Assembly (NCBI GenBank): GCA_021268355.1
Contig: JAJETY010000014.1
Span: forward strand, 1 to 36,644
Source of the DNA: Candidatus Nitrosopumilus sp.
GTDB taxonomy: Archaea; Thermoproteota; Nitrososphaeria; Nitrososphaerales; Nitrosopumilaceae
Reading direction: 5' to 3'
Length of the DNA: 36,644 bases
Shown: positions 1-8,137 of the stretch, in pieces
Layout: each line of letters opens with the position of its first letter
How positions within the stretch are numbered: the first letter of the stretch is position 1
Notes under the pieces: model-generated
What the model saw: only the letters and a program-made list of their open reading frames with translations
Databases searched by the model: none
Told to the model about the DNA's origin: nothing
Translations under genes and position numbers: made by a program

Positions 1-59
1 TACGTCCGCCTCTGTCTTCTCTACGTCCGCCTCTGTCTTCTCTACGTCCGCCTCTGTCT
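1..59. repeat. 21-bp tandem repeat coding for an RGG-type tail
   Basis: Two exact copies of a 21-bp unit (1-21 and 22-42) are followed by a third that matches for 17 bp (43-59). The array may continue left of the window. Read on the minus strand in the nop5 frame, each unit encodes seven residues of RREDRGG type. The period is a multiple of three, so copy-number change would keep the frame. Confidence 0.9.
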
Positions 60-1228
60 CTAAAGTTACCTCCATCTCTTCTAAATGGCTCTGGTCTTCT
101 CATGTCTTTTTCAGTAGGATTTTCGTATTTTTTTCCAATCTCATCTACTCTTACATTGAGTTTTTCAAGAAGTGTGGAATTCAGACCCTCACCATAAACA
201 TCAACTCTAGCAGCAATGACTGCTTTTGCAGCAATGGCTCTAGCAATCTTTCCTCTTTGCCATCTTGGTGCAGCATGAACCATTGCATGTTGGAATAATA
301 ATCCGTGTTTTGGTGGTTGAGAACCAGTTTTTAATGATCTAAACAAAGCTTTTTCTGCTCCAAGAACTTGAATGGTACTTGCTGGAAGTGATGCTAATCT
401 TTTAAGACTGCCAGCTCTTCCTAAAATTCTTGCACCAACTGCAGTACCAAGTATTGCAGAAAGATTTGGCGCAATAGTTTCCATTTCTGATTCTAAATGC
501 TCTTCAAGTTTTTTACGTAAATCATGAAAATCTAAAATTTGTTTTGCAATTGATTGAACAATTGTAAGATTTACATCAGAAATGTCTCCACCTCTGCTTT
601 TTGAAGAAATTAATGATAACATCTCAACTTTTGATTCTGGAAAACCCGCATCCTCAAAAACTTGTTTTGTTAATGATTCACGTTTTCCAGCCAATACAAT
701 TTGTGCATACCCATTGATACTATCTATTATGTTATCTAATTCTGGAAAATGTAATCCATACCATTCTCTTAATCTTGAACTTAATGCGTTTGCAATTTTG
801 TCAATTTCATCTAGTGAATTAATTGCTTGAATTATGTGAAGATCTGGACTTTCAGAAACTTCGGTTACTTTGGAAGATGATAATCCTAAAGCAAATTCTC
901 TTAGCTTACCTAATGCATCTTGAGGATTTGATGCAAAACCTGAATCAACAATGATTTGTGGTTTTGATGCTTGAATTCTCTCTAATTCTGAATCTTCCAT
1001 AATTTGAGAATCTATGTTATTTTTCTTCAAAATTACTAGTAGTGATTCATCACTCACTGCAACCCCTCTTTGAATTGAAGAGAGATAATTGATAAGCTCA
1101 TTTAGTTTTGATTCCTTGTTTTTCACTTGGAGGTACTCTTTTACTGGATTTGAAAATGAAAAAGACTTTTCCAGTTTTTCATCATCAAAAACTGAGATTC
1201 CCAATTCTGTTAAAATCACAGAATACAT
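1..1228 (-). CDS. nop5: Nop5 (Nop56/58-like) C/D box RNP core protein, 3' end beyond window
   Basis: Scaffold of the archaeal C/D box sRNP, which holds the guide RNA with L7Ae and recruits fibrillarin for 2'-O-methylation of rRNA and tRNA. The 409 visible codons start at ATG 1228 and remain open to the window edge. The Nop domain shows REWYGLHFPEL (residues 154-164), GAEKALFRSL (290-299), KHGLLFQH (307-314) and a GKIARAIAAK stretch (326-335). After residue ~375 the sequence becomes Arg/Gly/Asp-rich, with REDRGGR units encoded by a 21-bp tandem repeat. RGG tails are known on eukaryotic nucleolar proteins, whereas archaeal Nop5 usually ends in a short Lys-rich tail. A TTTAAA 23-28 bp upstream of the ATG suggests a leaderless mRNA. 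It is divergent from pyrD. The family call is firm; the tail length is unknown. Confidence 0.93.
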   Translation of the reverse strand, partial: MYSVILTELGISVFDDEKLEKSFSFSNPVKEYLQVKNKESKLNELINYLSSIQRGVAVSDESLLVILKKNNIDSQIMEDSELERIQASKPQIIVDSGFASNPQDALGKLREFALGLSSSKVTEVSESPDLHIIQAINSLDEIDKIANALSSRLREWYGLHFPELDNIIDSINGYAQIVLAGKRESLTKQVFEDAGFPESKVEMLSLISSKSRGGDISDVNLTIVQSIAKQILDFHDLRKKLEEHLESEMETIAPNLSAILGTAVGARILGRAGSLKRLASLPASTIQVLGAEKALFRSLKTGSQPPKHGLLFQHAMVHAAPRWQRGKIARAIAAKAVIAARVDVYGEGLNSTLLEKLNVRVDEIGKKYENPTEKDMRRPEPFRRDGGNFRDRGGRREDRGGRREDRGGR

Positions 1229-1250
1229 CTCTAGTCCATTCTAACCCACC

Positions 1251-1257
1251 TTTAAAA
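1251..1257 (-). promoter_or_regulatory. TATA box candidate for nop5
   Basis: On the minus strand a TTTAAA core lies 23-28 bp before the nop5 ATG (1228), the spacing expected for an archaeal TATA box on a leaderless transcript. The 85-bp divergent gap (1229-1313) must also hold the pyrD promoter. Confidence 0.5.
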
Positions 1258-1313
1258 AAGGTATTAGAATCCCGAATCAACTGTTATATTCGAAACTACC
1301 CTCATATTTCAAA

Positions 1314-2225
1314 GTGGAGCCCAATATCGCAACTTCCATAGGTCCAATTCAATTAGACAGGCCTGTGATGCTTGCATCTGGTATTTTGGGCATTTCATTA
1401 GATGTTTTTAATCGTCTTTATCGGTCTGGAGCAGGAGCCGTTGTTACAAAATCTCTAAGCACGGAACCTTGGGAAGGATATCCAAATCCTACAATCTTTA
1501 GTGTAAATGGTGGAGGATGGATCAATGCTGTAGGATTATCAAATCCTGGTGCAGAAAACTTTGCCAAAATGATTGAACCTAACAAAGATGTGCCAATAAT
1601 TGTTAGTCTTGTCGGTTCGATTCCTGAAGACTTTGAAAAGATGGTAAAAGAATTTCAAAATTGTAAAGTCACAGCGTATGAATTGAATTTATCTTGTCCT
1701 CATGTAGCTAAAGTTGGATTAGAAGTAGGTGATGATCCAGAATTAGTTAAGAAAATTGTTAGCACTGTAAAAAATTCTACAAATGTACCTGTTATTGCCA
1801 AAGTTGGTTTGGGAACAACACATTATCTAAAAACTGTAGGAACTGCAATTGATTCAGGAATTGACGCAATCACTGCAATCAATACTGTCAGAGCAATGGC
1901 TATCGATGTTGAAACACAACGTCCTATTCTTAGCAATAAATATGGAGGATTATCTGGAACTCCAATCAAACCAATTGCATTAAGATGTGTTTATGAAATT
2001 TCTTCAAAGTATGACATTCCAATAATTGGATGTGGTGGAATTTCAACATGGGAGGATGCTATTGAATTTTTCTTGGCAGGAGCATCTGCTATTCAACTAG
2101 GAAGTGCAATTGGTGATAATTGGATAGATGTGTTTAATGAAATCAATAATGGAATATCACAATATATGAAAAAGAAGAATTATTCAAAAATTGAGGAGAT
2201 GATTGGACTTGCAAAGAAATCATAA
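1314..2225 (+). CDS. pyrD: Dihydroorotate dehydrogenase, catalytic subunit (class 1B type)
   Basis: FMN enzyme that oxidises dihydroorotate to orotate in de novo UMP synthesis, in the cytoplasm. The 303-aa length fits the family. ELNLSCPH (residues 123-130) carries the catalytic-loop Cys128 typical of class 1 enzymes, which use Cys rather than Ser as base. YGGLSG (210-215) and GCGGIS (239-244) are FMN phosphate-binding segments of the TIM barrel. The start is GTG at 1314. The next gene, pyrK, overlaps its end by about 20 bp, which identifies the 1B type that passes electrons through PyrK to NAD+. Confidence 0.95.
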   Translation: MEPNIATSIGPIQLDRPVMLASGILGISLDVFNRLYRSGAGAVVTKSLSTEPWEGYPNPTIFSVNGGGWINAVGLSNPGAENFAKMIEPNKDVPIIVSLVGSIPEDFEKMVKEFQNCKVTAYELNLSCPHVAKVGLEVGDDPELVKKIVSTVKNSTNVPVIAKVGLGTTHYLKTVGTAIDSGIDAITAINTVRAMAIDVETQRPILSNKYGGLSGTPIKPIALRCVYEISSKYDIPIIGCGGISTWEDAIEFFLAGASAIQLGSAIGDNWIDVFNEINNGISQYMKKKNYSKIEEMIGLAKKS

Positions 2226-3021
2226 TCATACAACAATTGTTACAATTGAAAAAGTAATTGATGAAACACCTACTGTTAGAACTTTGGTTTTCTCTGATGA
2301 TGTAATGTCTGATGTTCTTCCGGGACAATTTGCAATGGTTTGGATTCCTGGAATCAATGAATTGCCCATGAGTGTAATGATTTCAGATGAATCTGGAAAA
2401 GCAGCATTTACTGTTAGAAAACATGGGGAATCTTCTACTGGTCTGTTTAATGTTAAAGTTGGAGAAAAAATTGGAATTCGTGGACCTTATGGTAACTCTT
2501 TTGATCTCAAAGAAGGAAAACTTTTGCTAGTTGGTGGCGGAACTGGCCTCGTCCCAATGATGCGATTACTTACACATGTAAGACCTACAGATGATGTCAC
2601 AGTTTTGATTGGTGCAAAATCAAAAGATGAGGTATTTTTTGAAGATTTGGCAAACAGGTTATTGGAAAAAAATGCTCACCAAGTAATTGTTTCAACTGAT
2701 GATGGAAGCTATGGAGAAAAAGGCTTTGTTACAGATTTAGTCGAAAAATATGTTGAACAAACAAAATTTGATGGAGTCTATGTTTGTGGACCTGAAATAA
2801 TGATGTACAAAACAGTCCAATCTGCTCATTCTAGGGGTATTTTTGTCCAAGCTAGCCTTGAAAGGATGATGAAATGCGGTGTTGGAATATGTGGCAGTTG
2901 CTGTGTGGGGGAGGATCTAGTTTGTAAGGATGGAACCGTTTTTGATGGTCAACACCTGTCAGAAAATAAGGAATTTGGGAAATTTCACAGAAACAAGGCT
3001 GGAATCTTGGAAAATTACTAA
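2203..3021 (+). CDS. pyrK: Dihydroorotate dehydrogenase electron-transfer subunit
   Basis: FAD/[2Fe-2S] subunit that carries electrons from PyrD to NAD+. It has an N-terminal FAD-binding beta barrel (about residues 10-100), an NAD-binding glycine motif VGGGTGLVPM (110-119), the CGPEIM segment (195-200), and a C-terminal iron-sulfur site C225-x4-C230-x2-C233-x7-C241, the PyrK pattern. An extra Cys234 follows directly. The frame opens with TTG at 2203 inside pyrD; TTG 2209 is an equally possible start, and a GGAG lies just upstream of both. The overlap implies translational coupling in a pyrDK operon. Confidence 0.93.
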   Translation: MDLQRNHNHTTIVTIEKVIDETPTVRTLVFSDDVMSDVLPGQFAMVWIPGINELPMSVMISDESGKAAFTVRKHGESSTGLFNVKVGEKIGIRGPYGNSFDLKEGKLLLVGGGTGLVPMMRLLTHVRPTDDVTVLIGAKSKDEVFFEDLANRLLEKNAHQVIVSTDDGSYGEKGFVTDLVEKYVEQTKFDGVYVCGPEIMMYKTVQSAHSRGIFVQASLERMMKCGVGICGSCCVGEDLVCKDGTVFDGQHLSENKEFGKFHRNKAGILENY

Positions 3022-3036
3022 ATTTGACCAGCAAGG

Positions 3037-3044
3037 TTTAAAAT
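3037..3044 (+). promoter_or_regulatory. TATA box candidate for the radical SAM gene
   Basis: TTTAAAAT sits about 20-27 bp before the GTG at 3064 and about 30 bp before the in-frame ATG at 3073, so transcription probably starts at or near the start codon. Confidence 0.5.
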
Positions 3045-3063
3045 AAATCATAAAATTAATTTC

Positions 3064-4797
3064 GTGAAGGACATGGGAACTCCAAAGATCGTATTAACTG
3101 CTGATCGAACTTTAATGTCTCCCTATAGAGGGTTGTCTCTGGCCACATTTTTTGGGTGTGCTCCAGCTATTGACCCTCACAGAGACCCAAAGAGCTTTTG
3201 GTACAAAATTCTTGGAAAACAAGTAACACCAAAGATTCTCTTTGACTTTATTTGTAATTATATTCCACATACAAACGGTGTTGCAAACTATGCTCCATAT
3301 GGTTTGAGAAAACTAGAAGCTGGTCTGTTACGTGATGGATTTAGTAGACAAGATGTTGTGGTTGCTCATCCAGATCACATTGAAAAATTCATTGGACCTG
3401 AAACACAAGTTGTTGGAACCTATGAGATGGACCCACTTGGAATGGGACCCGTAACTATGACTTTCACATATGGTAGAAAACAAACATCCTATGATGAATA
3501 TTACAATACAGAATTACACCATAGAATCAAAGCTGCAAAAGCTAAAACTGGAAGTAAAGCCAAAGTAATCTCTGGCGCATCTGGAACTTGGCAATATAAT
3601 TACGATCCAGAAAAAATTGAAGAATTTGGAATTTATGCAATCTTAGAAGGTGAGCTTGGTGGTATTGCACCAGAAATTGATGGACATGCAGGAAGATTCT
3701 TCAATTATTTGATAAATGGCGACTTTGAAAATATGGATCCTTTCAGAAAGAGAAGTGACTTTAAAGTTAACATTAAAGAATTTGAGAGAAACGGTAAAAA
3801 ACTTCATGGAAGATTTGTCAATTTCTGGGATAGACCTGATCTTGAAGAGATTCCAGATATTGTTGAACCAAGTATGCATGGAATGATTGAAGTAATGAGA
3901 GGATGTGGAAGAGGTTGCAAGTTCTGTGACGTGACATTAAGATCATTAAGATACTATCCTCCAGAGAAAGTCAAAAAAGAAATTGAGATTAACATTAAGA
4001 AAGGTGGCTCAAAATCTGCATGGGTTCACAGTGATGATATTTTCGTTTACGGAATGGATCCTAGAACTGCAAAAGGAATGGAACCAAATCGAGAAGCATT
4101 AGAAGAACTATTTACTGCAATCATGTCTACCGGAGTTGAACATACAAACCCAACACACGGGACATTGGCAGGTGCAATTGCTGATGAGAAATTAATTCCA
4201 AATCTATCAAAAATTATGAAAGCAGGACCTGATAACATGATTGGTGTCCAAGCTGGATTTGAAACTGGTAGTTTGAGATTAATTGGAAAATATGCTGATA
4301 GAAAACTTGCACCTTATCGTCCAGAAGAATGGCACTGGGTTGTAAAAGAAGGTGTAAAGACATTAAACAAAGACTATTGGATTCCTGCATTTACTCTTAT
4401 CATGGGTCTTGACAACGATGAACAACCAGAGGATTCTTGGGAAACTATTCGTCTAATCAGTGAATTGGAACGTGAACAACCAGAATCAATGTTTACTGCA
4501 ACTGCCTTAACATTTGTTCCAATTGGATTACTTGAAAAATCTGATTTCTTTAACATTGGAAATGAAATGACTCCTGCACAACTAGGTGTTCTGTACAAGA
4601 CCTGGCAACACAATTTCAAATATGGTATTCAAAAATTCATGACTAAAACCGGTTCAAAAGGCCCTCAGAGATACTTTTTCAATGCAATTGCACGTTCTCT
4701 TGGCGGTGTACCACTAGGTGCAATGGAAAGATATGCTCGCAAAAAGAGTCGTGAACATGAACATGTTATTGAGACTGTAAAGGCAAAATACAGGTAG
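3064..4797 (+). CDS. Radical SAM protein with N-terminal B12-binding-like domain, substrate unknown
   Basis: A 577-aa protein with the 4Fe-4S/SAM cluster motif CGRGCKFC (C281, C285, C288), spaced CxxxCxxC as in radical SAM enzymes. The long N-terminal part (about 1-270) contains a stretch APYGLRKLEAGLLRDGF (77-93) that resembles the entry to the Rossmann-like domain of B12-binding radical SAM proteins. I see no DxHxxG cobalamin ligand, so cofactor use is uncertain. The region after the cluster has the length of a TIM-barrel core. The start may be GTG 3064 or ATG 3073. It lies between pyrK and the eS30 gene with its own TATA-like element, and neither neighbour points to a substrate. Methylthio- or methyl-transfer chemistry is possible but not shown. 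Confidence 0.8.
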   Translation: MKDMGTPKIVLTADRTLMSPYRGLSLATFFGCAPAIDPHRDPKSFWYKILGKQVTPKILFDFICNYIPHTNGVANYAPYGLRKLEAGLLRDGFSRQDVVVAHPDHIEKFIGPETQVVGTYEMDPLGMGPVTMTFTYGRKQTSYDEYYNTELHHRIKAAKAKTGSKAKVISGASGTWQYNYDPEKIEEFGIYAILEGELGGIAPEIDGHAGRFFNYLINGDFENMDPFRKRSDFKVNIKEFERNGKKLHGRFVNFWDRPDLEEIPDIVEPSMHGMIEVMRGCGRGCKFCDVTLRSLRYYPPEKVKKEIEINIKKGGSKSAWVHSDDIFVYGMDPRTAKGMEPNREALEELFTAIMSTGVEHTNPTHGTLAGAIADEKLIPNLSKIMKAGPDNMIGVQAGFETGSLRLIGKYADRKLAPYRPEEWHWVVKEGVKTLNKDYWIPAFTLIMGLDNDEQPEDSWETIRLISELEREQPESMFTATALTFVPIGLLEKSDFFNIGNEMTPAQLGVLYKTWQHNFKYGIQKFMTKTGSKGPQRYFFNAIARSLGGVPLGAMERYARKKSREHEHVIETVKAKYR

Positions 4798-4837
4798 AAT
4801 TCCAAATACATAAATTCGTTAATTTGTGATATAGATT

Positions 4838-5020
4838 ATGGCAACTCACGGTTCACTTACTAAAGCAGGTAAAGTAAGAGGGCAAACTCCAAAGGTTGAA
4901 GGACGTAAAATTGTAGGAACCAATTCTAGTCTTAGAAACAAAAGTAATTTCAAAAAGAGATTTGTCTTAGGTAGATTTCCAGGTCAAAATAAACCTGGAC
5001 AAAGAAGAAAGAAACGTTAG
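4838..5020 (+). CDS. rps30e: Ribosomal protein eS30
   Basis: A 60-aa, strongly basic protein of the small ribosomal subunit, shared by archaea and eukaryotes. It has the typical opening MATHGSLTKAGKVRGQTPK and a lysine/arginine-rich end (GQRRKKR). Length and composition match the family. A TATA-like ACATAAAT lies about 25 bp before the ATG. It stands alone between the radical SAM gene and radA. Confidence 0.93.
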   Translation: MATHGSLTKAGKVRGQTPKVEGRKIVGTNSSLRNKSNFKKRFVLGRFPGQNKPGQRRKKR

Positions 5021-5072
5021 TCAATTATTACTAAAAATTTATCATTTTGCGATCATTTCCTAAAACAATACT

Positions 5073-5080
5073 CTTATAAA
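5073..5080 (+). promoter_or_regulatory. TATA box of radA
   Basis: CTTATAAA is a near-consensus archaeal TATA box, centred about 27 bp before the radA ATG (5104). This places the transcription start at the start codon. Confidence 0.65.
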
Positions 5081-5096
5081 GTACTGGTACCGTACT
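5080..5096. promoter_or_regulatory. Candidate operator: GTAC-rich inverted repeat in the radA core promoter
   Basis: A 17-bp segment has perfect 5-bp arms (AGTAC and GTACT) around GGTACC and holds three GTAC tetramers (5081, 5087, 5092). It fills the space between the TATA box and the start codon, where a bound protein would block RNA polymerase. Regulation is inferred from sequence and position only. Confidence 0.4.
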
Positions 5097-5103
5097 CTAC
5101 GGT

Positions 5104-6288
5104 ATGGTAGAAGATTTAAGATTAGATAGTTTAGAGGGCGTAGGTCCTGTAACAACAAGAAAATTATCCGATGCAGGTGTCCACAACGTCATGGACCTCA
5201 TCGTCAGGGGTCCAGTAGAAATTGCAGAAATAACTGGAATGGAAAAGGATACAGCTGAAAAAATTGTCAATAAAGCACGCCAACACCTAGTTGATGGTGG
5301 ATTAATTGCCAAACACTTTACAAGTGCAACTGAGATTTACAAACATCGTCAAAGTATTGGTAAAATCACAACTGGTACAAATTGTCTTGACACACTATTT
5401 GATGGTGGAATTGAGACTCAAGCTTTAACAGAAGTCTATGGAGAATTTGGTTGCGGTAAAACACAATTTGCACATACAATGTCTGTCATGGTTCAAAAGA
5501 GCAAAGAAGAAGGTGGACTTGAAGGTGGTGTTTTGTACATTGATACTGAAAATACTTTCAGACCTGAAAGAATTGTATCCATTGCTCAAGCTCACGAAAT
5601 GGATCCAGAAAAAGTTCTAGACAAAATCATTGTTGCACGTGCATACAACAGTGCACACCAAACATTGATTCTAGAAGAAGCAGGACCAATTATTGAAGAA
5701 AACAACATCAAACTAATTGTGGCAGACTCTGCAGTTGGATTGTTCCGTTCTGAATATCTTGGAAGAGGAACATTATCTAACAGACAACAAAAACTAAATC
5801 ACTTTGTTCATCTGTTATCTAGAATTGCAGAAACTTACAACTGTGCTGCAATTGCAACAAACCAAGTTATGGCATCACCTGATGTATTCTTTGGAGACCC
5901 AACTCGTCCAATTGGTGGAAATGTAGTTGCACATACCAGTACCTACAGAATCTACTTTAAAAAATCTGGCAAAAAACGAATTGCAAGAATGGTAGACAGT
6001 CCTCACCATCCTGAGGAAGAAGTAATCTTTGCTCTTGGAGAAGCAGGTGTAATTGACCCTGAAGACGCAGAGAAAAAGACCAAAAAGACTACCAAAAAAG
6101 CAACTATCAAAAAGGCAAAAGAGCCTGAAGTAGAAGCAACAGTAGAAACTCCTGATGAATCTGAAGAAAATTCTGAAGTAGAAACAACTTCTAAAACACC
6201 CGAAGTTGAAACAGCACCGGAATTAGAATCAATAGATGCACCTCTAGTAGATGCTGAAATGGATGATTCAGAACCTGTAGAAGAGTAG
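5104..6288 (+). CDS. radA: DNA repair and recombination protein RadA with long charged C-terminal tail
   Basis: Archaeal RecA/Rad51-family recombinase that forms filaments on single-stranded DNA and catalyses strand exchange. A helix-hairpin-helix N-terminal domain (about 5-65) is followed by the ATPase core: Walker A GEFGCGKT (113-120), Walker B LIVAD (204-208) and the L2 DNA-binding loop (about 255-275). The core ends at about residue 321 (LGEAGVIDPEDAEK region), where most archaeal RadA proteins stop. Here about 70 more residues follow: first a Lys/Thr-rich part (324-336), then a Glu/Ser/Thr/Pro-rich acidic part to residue 394. The tail is probably disordered. The gene has its own strong TATA box and a palindromic operator candidate. 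Confidence 0.96.
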   Translation: MVEDLRLDSLEGVGPVTTRKLSDAGVHNVMDLIVRGPVEIAEITGMEKDTAEKIVNKARQHLVDGGLIAKHFTSATEIYKHRQSIGKITTGTNCLDTLFDGGIETQALTEVYGEFGCGKTQFAHTMSVMVQKSKEEGGLEGGVLYIDTENTFRPERIVSIAQAHEMDPEKVLDKIIVARAYNSAHQTLILEEAGPIIEENNIKLIVADSAVGLFRSEYLGRGTLSNRQQKLNHFVHLLSRIAETYNCAAIATNQVMASPDVFFGDPTRPIGGNVVAHTSTYRIYFKKSGKKRIARMVDSPHHPEEEVIFALGEAGVIDPEDAEKKTKKTTKKATIKKAKEPEVEATVETPDESEENSEVETTSKTPEVETAPELESIDAPLVDAEMDDSEPVEE

Positions 6289-6348
6289 AACTCTCTACTT
6301 TCATTTATATTTTGAAATCTATGAATATTCCCTTTTTGTAATTTTTCT

Positions 6349-6963
6349 GTGGTCAAAATCAAATGTATTTTGTTTGACATTGGAGGTGTGTTAGTTGATT
6401 GGCACATGTCTTGGATCACTGCAGAAGTCTCAAAACGATTTGATATAAACGAAAATATGTTAATTTCAGCATTCGATAAACATCTACCTAAATTAGATTC
6501 TGGAAAAATTGATGAATCAAATTTTTGGAATAATATTGGAATTGACACTGATTCTGATTTATTAAAAAATAATAAAGAATCACTTTGGAATACCTACTTT
6601 CGTAAAAATGCTATACCAAACCATGATGTGAAAAAACTCAGTATGGATTTAAAAGAAAATGGATTTGATATTGGAATAATTTCTAACATCGAAAAAATAA
6701 CTCATACTGTAGTTGAGGATTGGGATATGTTGTCCCATTTTAAACATAAATTCATGTCTTATCAAATTGGTTTCTCTAAACCTGATCCTAGAATATACGA
6801 ACATGTGATTCAAAAATTACCCTATACTGAAGATGAATTATTGTTTATTGATGACAAACTCCCTAATGTTGAATCTGCAAAAAATTCTGGCATGTCATCG
6901 ATTCATTTTATTAATCTTGAAAATTTGAAATCCTCTTTAAATGAATTTGAAGTAGTAATTTAG
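6349..6963 (+). CDS. HAD-superfamily hydrolase (YihX-like phosphatase group)
   Basis: A 204-aa protein with all four haloacid dehalogenase motifs: FDIGGVL with nucleophile Asp10, Ser in IISN (motif II), the lysine region GFSKPDPRIY (motif III) and the acidic pair in LFIDDK (motif IV). The second Asp of the usual DxD is replaced by Gly (DIG), which also happens in YihX-like sugar phosphatases (DLGN). The start is GTG at 6349. A small helical cap lies between motifs I and II. The probable activity is a phosphatase on a small metabolite; the substrate is not readable. It lies alone between radA and rlmN. Confidence 0.8.
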   Translation: MVKIKCILFDIGGVLVDWHMSWITAEVSKRFDINENMLISAFDKHLPKLDSGKIDESNFWNNIGIDTDSDLLKNNKESLWNTYFRKNAIPNHDVKKLSMDLKENGFDIGIISNIEKITHTVVEDWDMLSHFKHKFMSYQIGFSKPDPRIYEHVIQKLPYTEDELLFIDDKLPNVESAKNSGMSSIHFINLENLKSSLNEFEVVI

Positions 6964-6993
6964 GCTCAATTTTTCAGTTTATTGCTGATTAAA

Positions 6994-7001
6994 TTATAAT
7001 A
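6994..7001 (+). promoter_or_regulatory. TATA box candidate for rlmN
   Basis: TTATAATA lies about 24-31 bp before the ATG at 7025, consistent with a leaderless mRNA. Confidence 0.5.
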
Positions 7002-7024
7002 TCATTTAGAATACTCAGTAAAAT

Positions 7025-8089
7025 ATGAAAGATCTTTATCGATTGTACCCTGAAGAAATGGAAAAACTTGTCATTGAAATGGGTTATGACCGATACAGGG
7101 CAGACCAAATCTTACTTCCACTATATTACAAATTTCCAAAAGACATCAATGAGATTCCACAACTTCCAAAAAAACTACGAGAAGATTTAACAAAAGCTGG
7201 CTATACAATTGGCTCTGCAAAAGAAACTCATCGTGTTGTAAGTGATGATGGAGATACCACAAAACTACTATTGGAATTATCTGATGGTTCCTCTGTTGAA
7301 ACTGTCTTGATGCAATATGAGCCAACTAAAATTGGAGGTCATCCAAGATCAACAATTTGTGTTTCAACACAAATTGGATGTGCAATGGGATGTGTATTTT
7401 GCGCAACTGGTCAAATGGGTTTTGAAACAAATCTTAAAGCTGAACATATTGTTTCACAAGTAATTCATTTTGCAAAACTTTTGGAGCAACGTGGAGAACA
7501 TGTCACAAACTTGGTCTTTATGGGAATGGGTGAACCTATGGCAAATTATGATGAAATGATTAGAGCTGTAAAAATTCTAACACATGATAGAGGATTTGGA
7601 TTGGGACAAAGACACATAACAATTTCAACTATCGGCATTACATCTGGAATTGAAAAACTAGCTGATGAGAATCTTCAAATCGGTCTAGCTATTTCTCTTC
7701 ATGCTCCAAACAATGAATTAAGAAAAAAACTTGTTCCAACTGCTGGACCTCACTCAGTTGAAGACATTATAGAATCTGGCAGAAAATATTTCAAAAAAAC
7801 TGGACGCCGTGTTACTTTTGAATATGCTTTAATGGAAGGCATCAATGACTCTCCTGAAATTGCACAAGAATTAGCTCATCTTTTACATGGAAATGGTTCT
7901 CATGTCAACATCATTCCAATTAACCCAACTGCTGGTGACTTTAAGCGTCCATCTGAGAAAAATGTCTTTGAATTTGAAGAGATTTTGAGAAAATCTGGAG
8001 TAAATTGTACAGTACGTATAGAAAAAGGCACTGAGATCTCTGCTGCTTGTGGACAACTGAGAACCGATATGGTTGCCAAATCCTCATAG
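7025..8089 (+). CDS. rlmN: 23S rRNA (adenine-C2)-methyltransferase RlmN family
   Basis: Radical SAM methyltransferase that in bacteria methylates C2 of A2503 in 23S rRNA and of A37 in some tRNAs. The cluster motif CAMGCVFC (C119, C123, C126) and the following GxMG-type segment are present. The two further catalytic cysteines are visible as C112 (TICVST) and C342 (SAACGQLR), in positions matching the methyl-carrying and partner cysteines of RlmN. Length (354 aa) is normal. RlmN is mainly bacterial, so presence in an archaeon suggests an old transfer, and the archaeal target adenosine is not known to me. It is followed by the eL21 cluster with a separate promoter. Confidence 0.93.
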   Translation: MKDLYRLYPEEMEKLVIEMGYDRYRADQILLPLYYKFPKDINEIPQLPKKLREDLTKAGYTIGSAKETHRVVSDDGDTTKLLLELSDGSSVETVLMQYEPTKIGGHPRSTICVSTQIGCAMGCVFCATGQMGFETNLKAEHIVSQVIHFAKLLEQRGEHVTNLVFMGMGEPMANYDEMIRAVKILTHDRGFGLGQRHITISTIGITSGIEKLADENLQIGLAISLHAPNNELRKKLVPTAGPHSVEDIIESGRKYFKKTGRRVTFEYALMEGINDSPEIAQELAHLLHGNGSHVNIIPINPTAGDFKRPSEKNVFEFEEILRKSGVNCTVRIEKGTEISAACGQLRTDMVAKSS

Positions 8090-8104
8090 ACTATTGTTCA
8101 GAGT

Positions 8105-8113
8105 CTTAAAATA
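8105..8113 (+). promoter_or_regulatory. TATA box candidate for the eL21 operon
   Basis: CTTAAAATA lies about 25-33 bp before the eL21 ATG (8138) and probably drives the five-gene cluster to 10565. Confidence 0.55.
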
Positions 8114-8137
8114 GGGCTTTGGAAGGTTCTACACTAC

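Noticed and set aside
1-59. Short direct repeats that could be a CRISPR array.
   Set aside because: The 21-bp units have no spacers and read in frame as REDRGGR inside nop5.
582-830. Forward ORF of 82 codons at the left end.
   Set aside because: It lies antisense to nop5, whose reverse-strand reading has the Nop domain motifs.
6003-6548. A 181-codon reverse-strand ORF across the radA tail.
   Set aside because: Its Ser/Val/Thr-rich composition is the complement of the low-complexity tail; it has no domain and overlaps two real genes.
7025-8089. Cfr antibiotic-resistance methyltransferase.
   Set aside because: Neighbourhood and sequence (SAACGQLR end, CAMGCVFC) fit housekeeping RlmN, and I cannot see Cfr-specific features.
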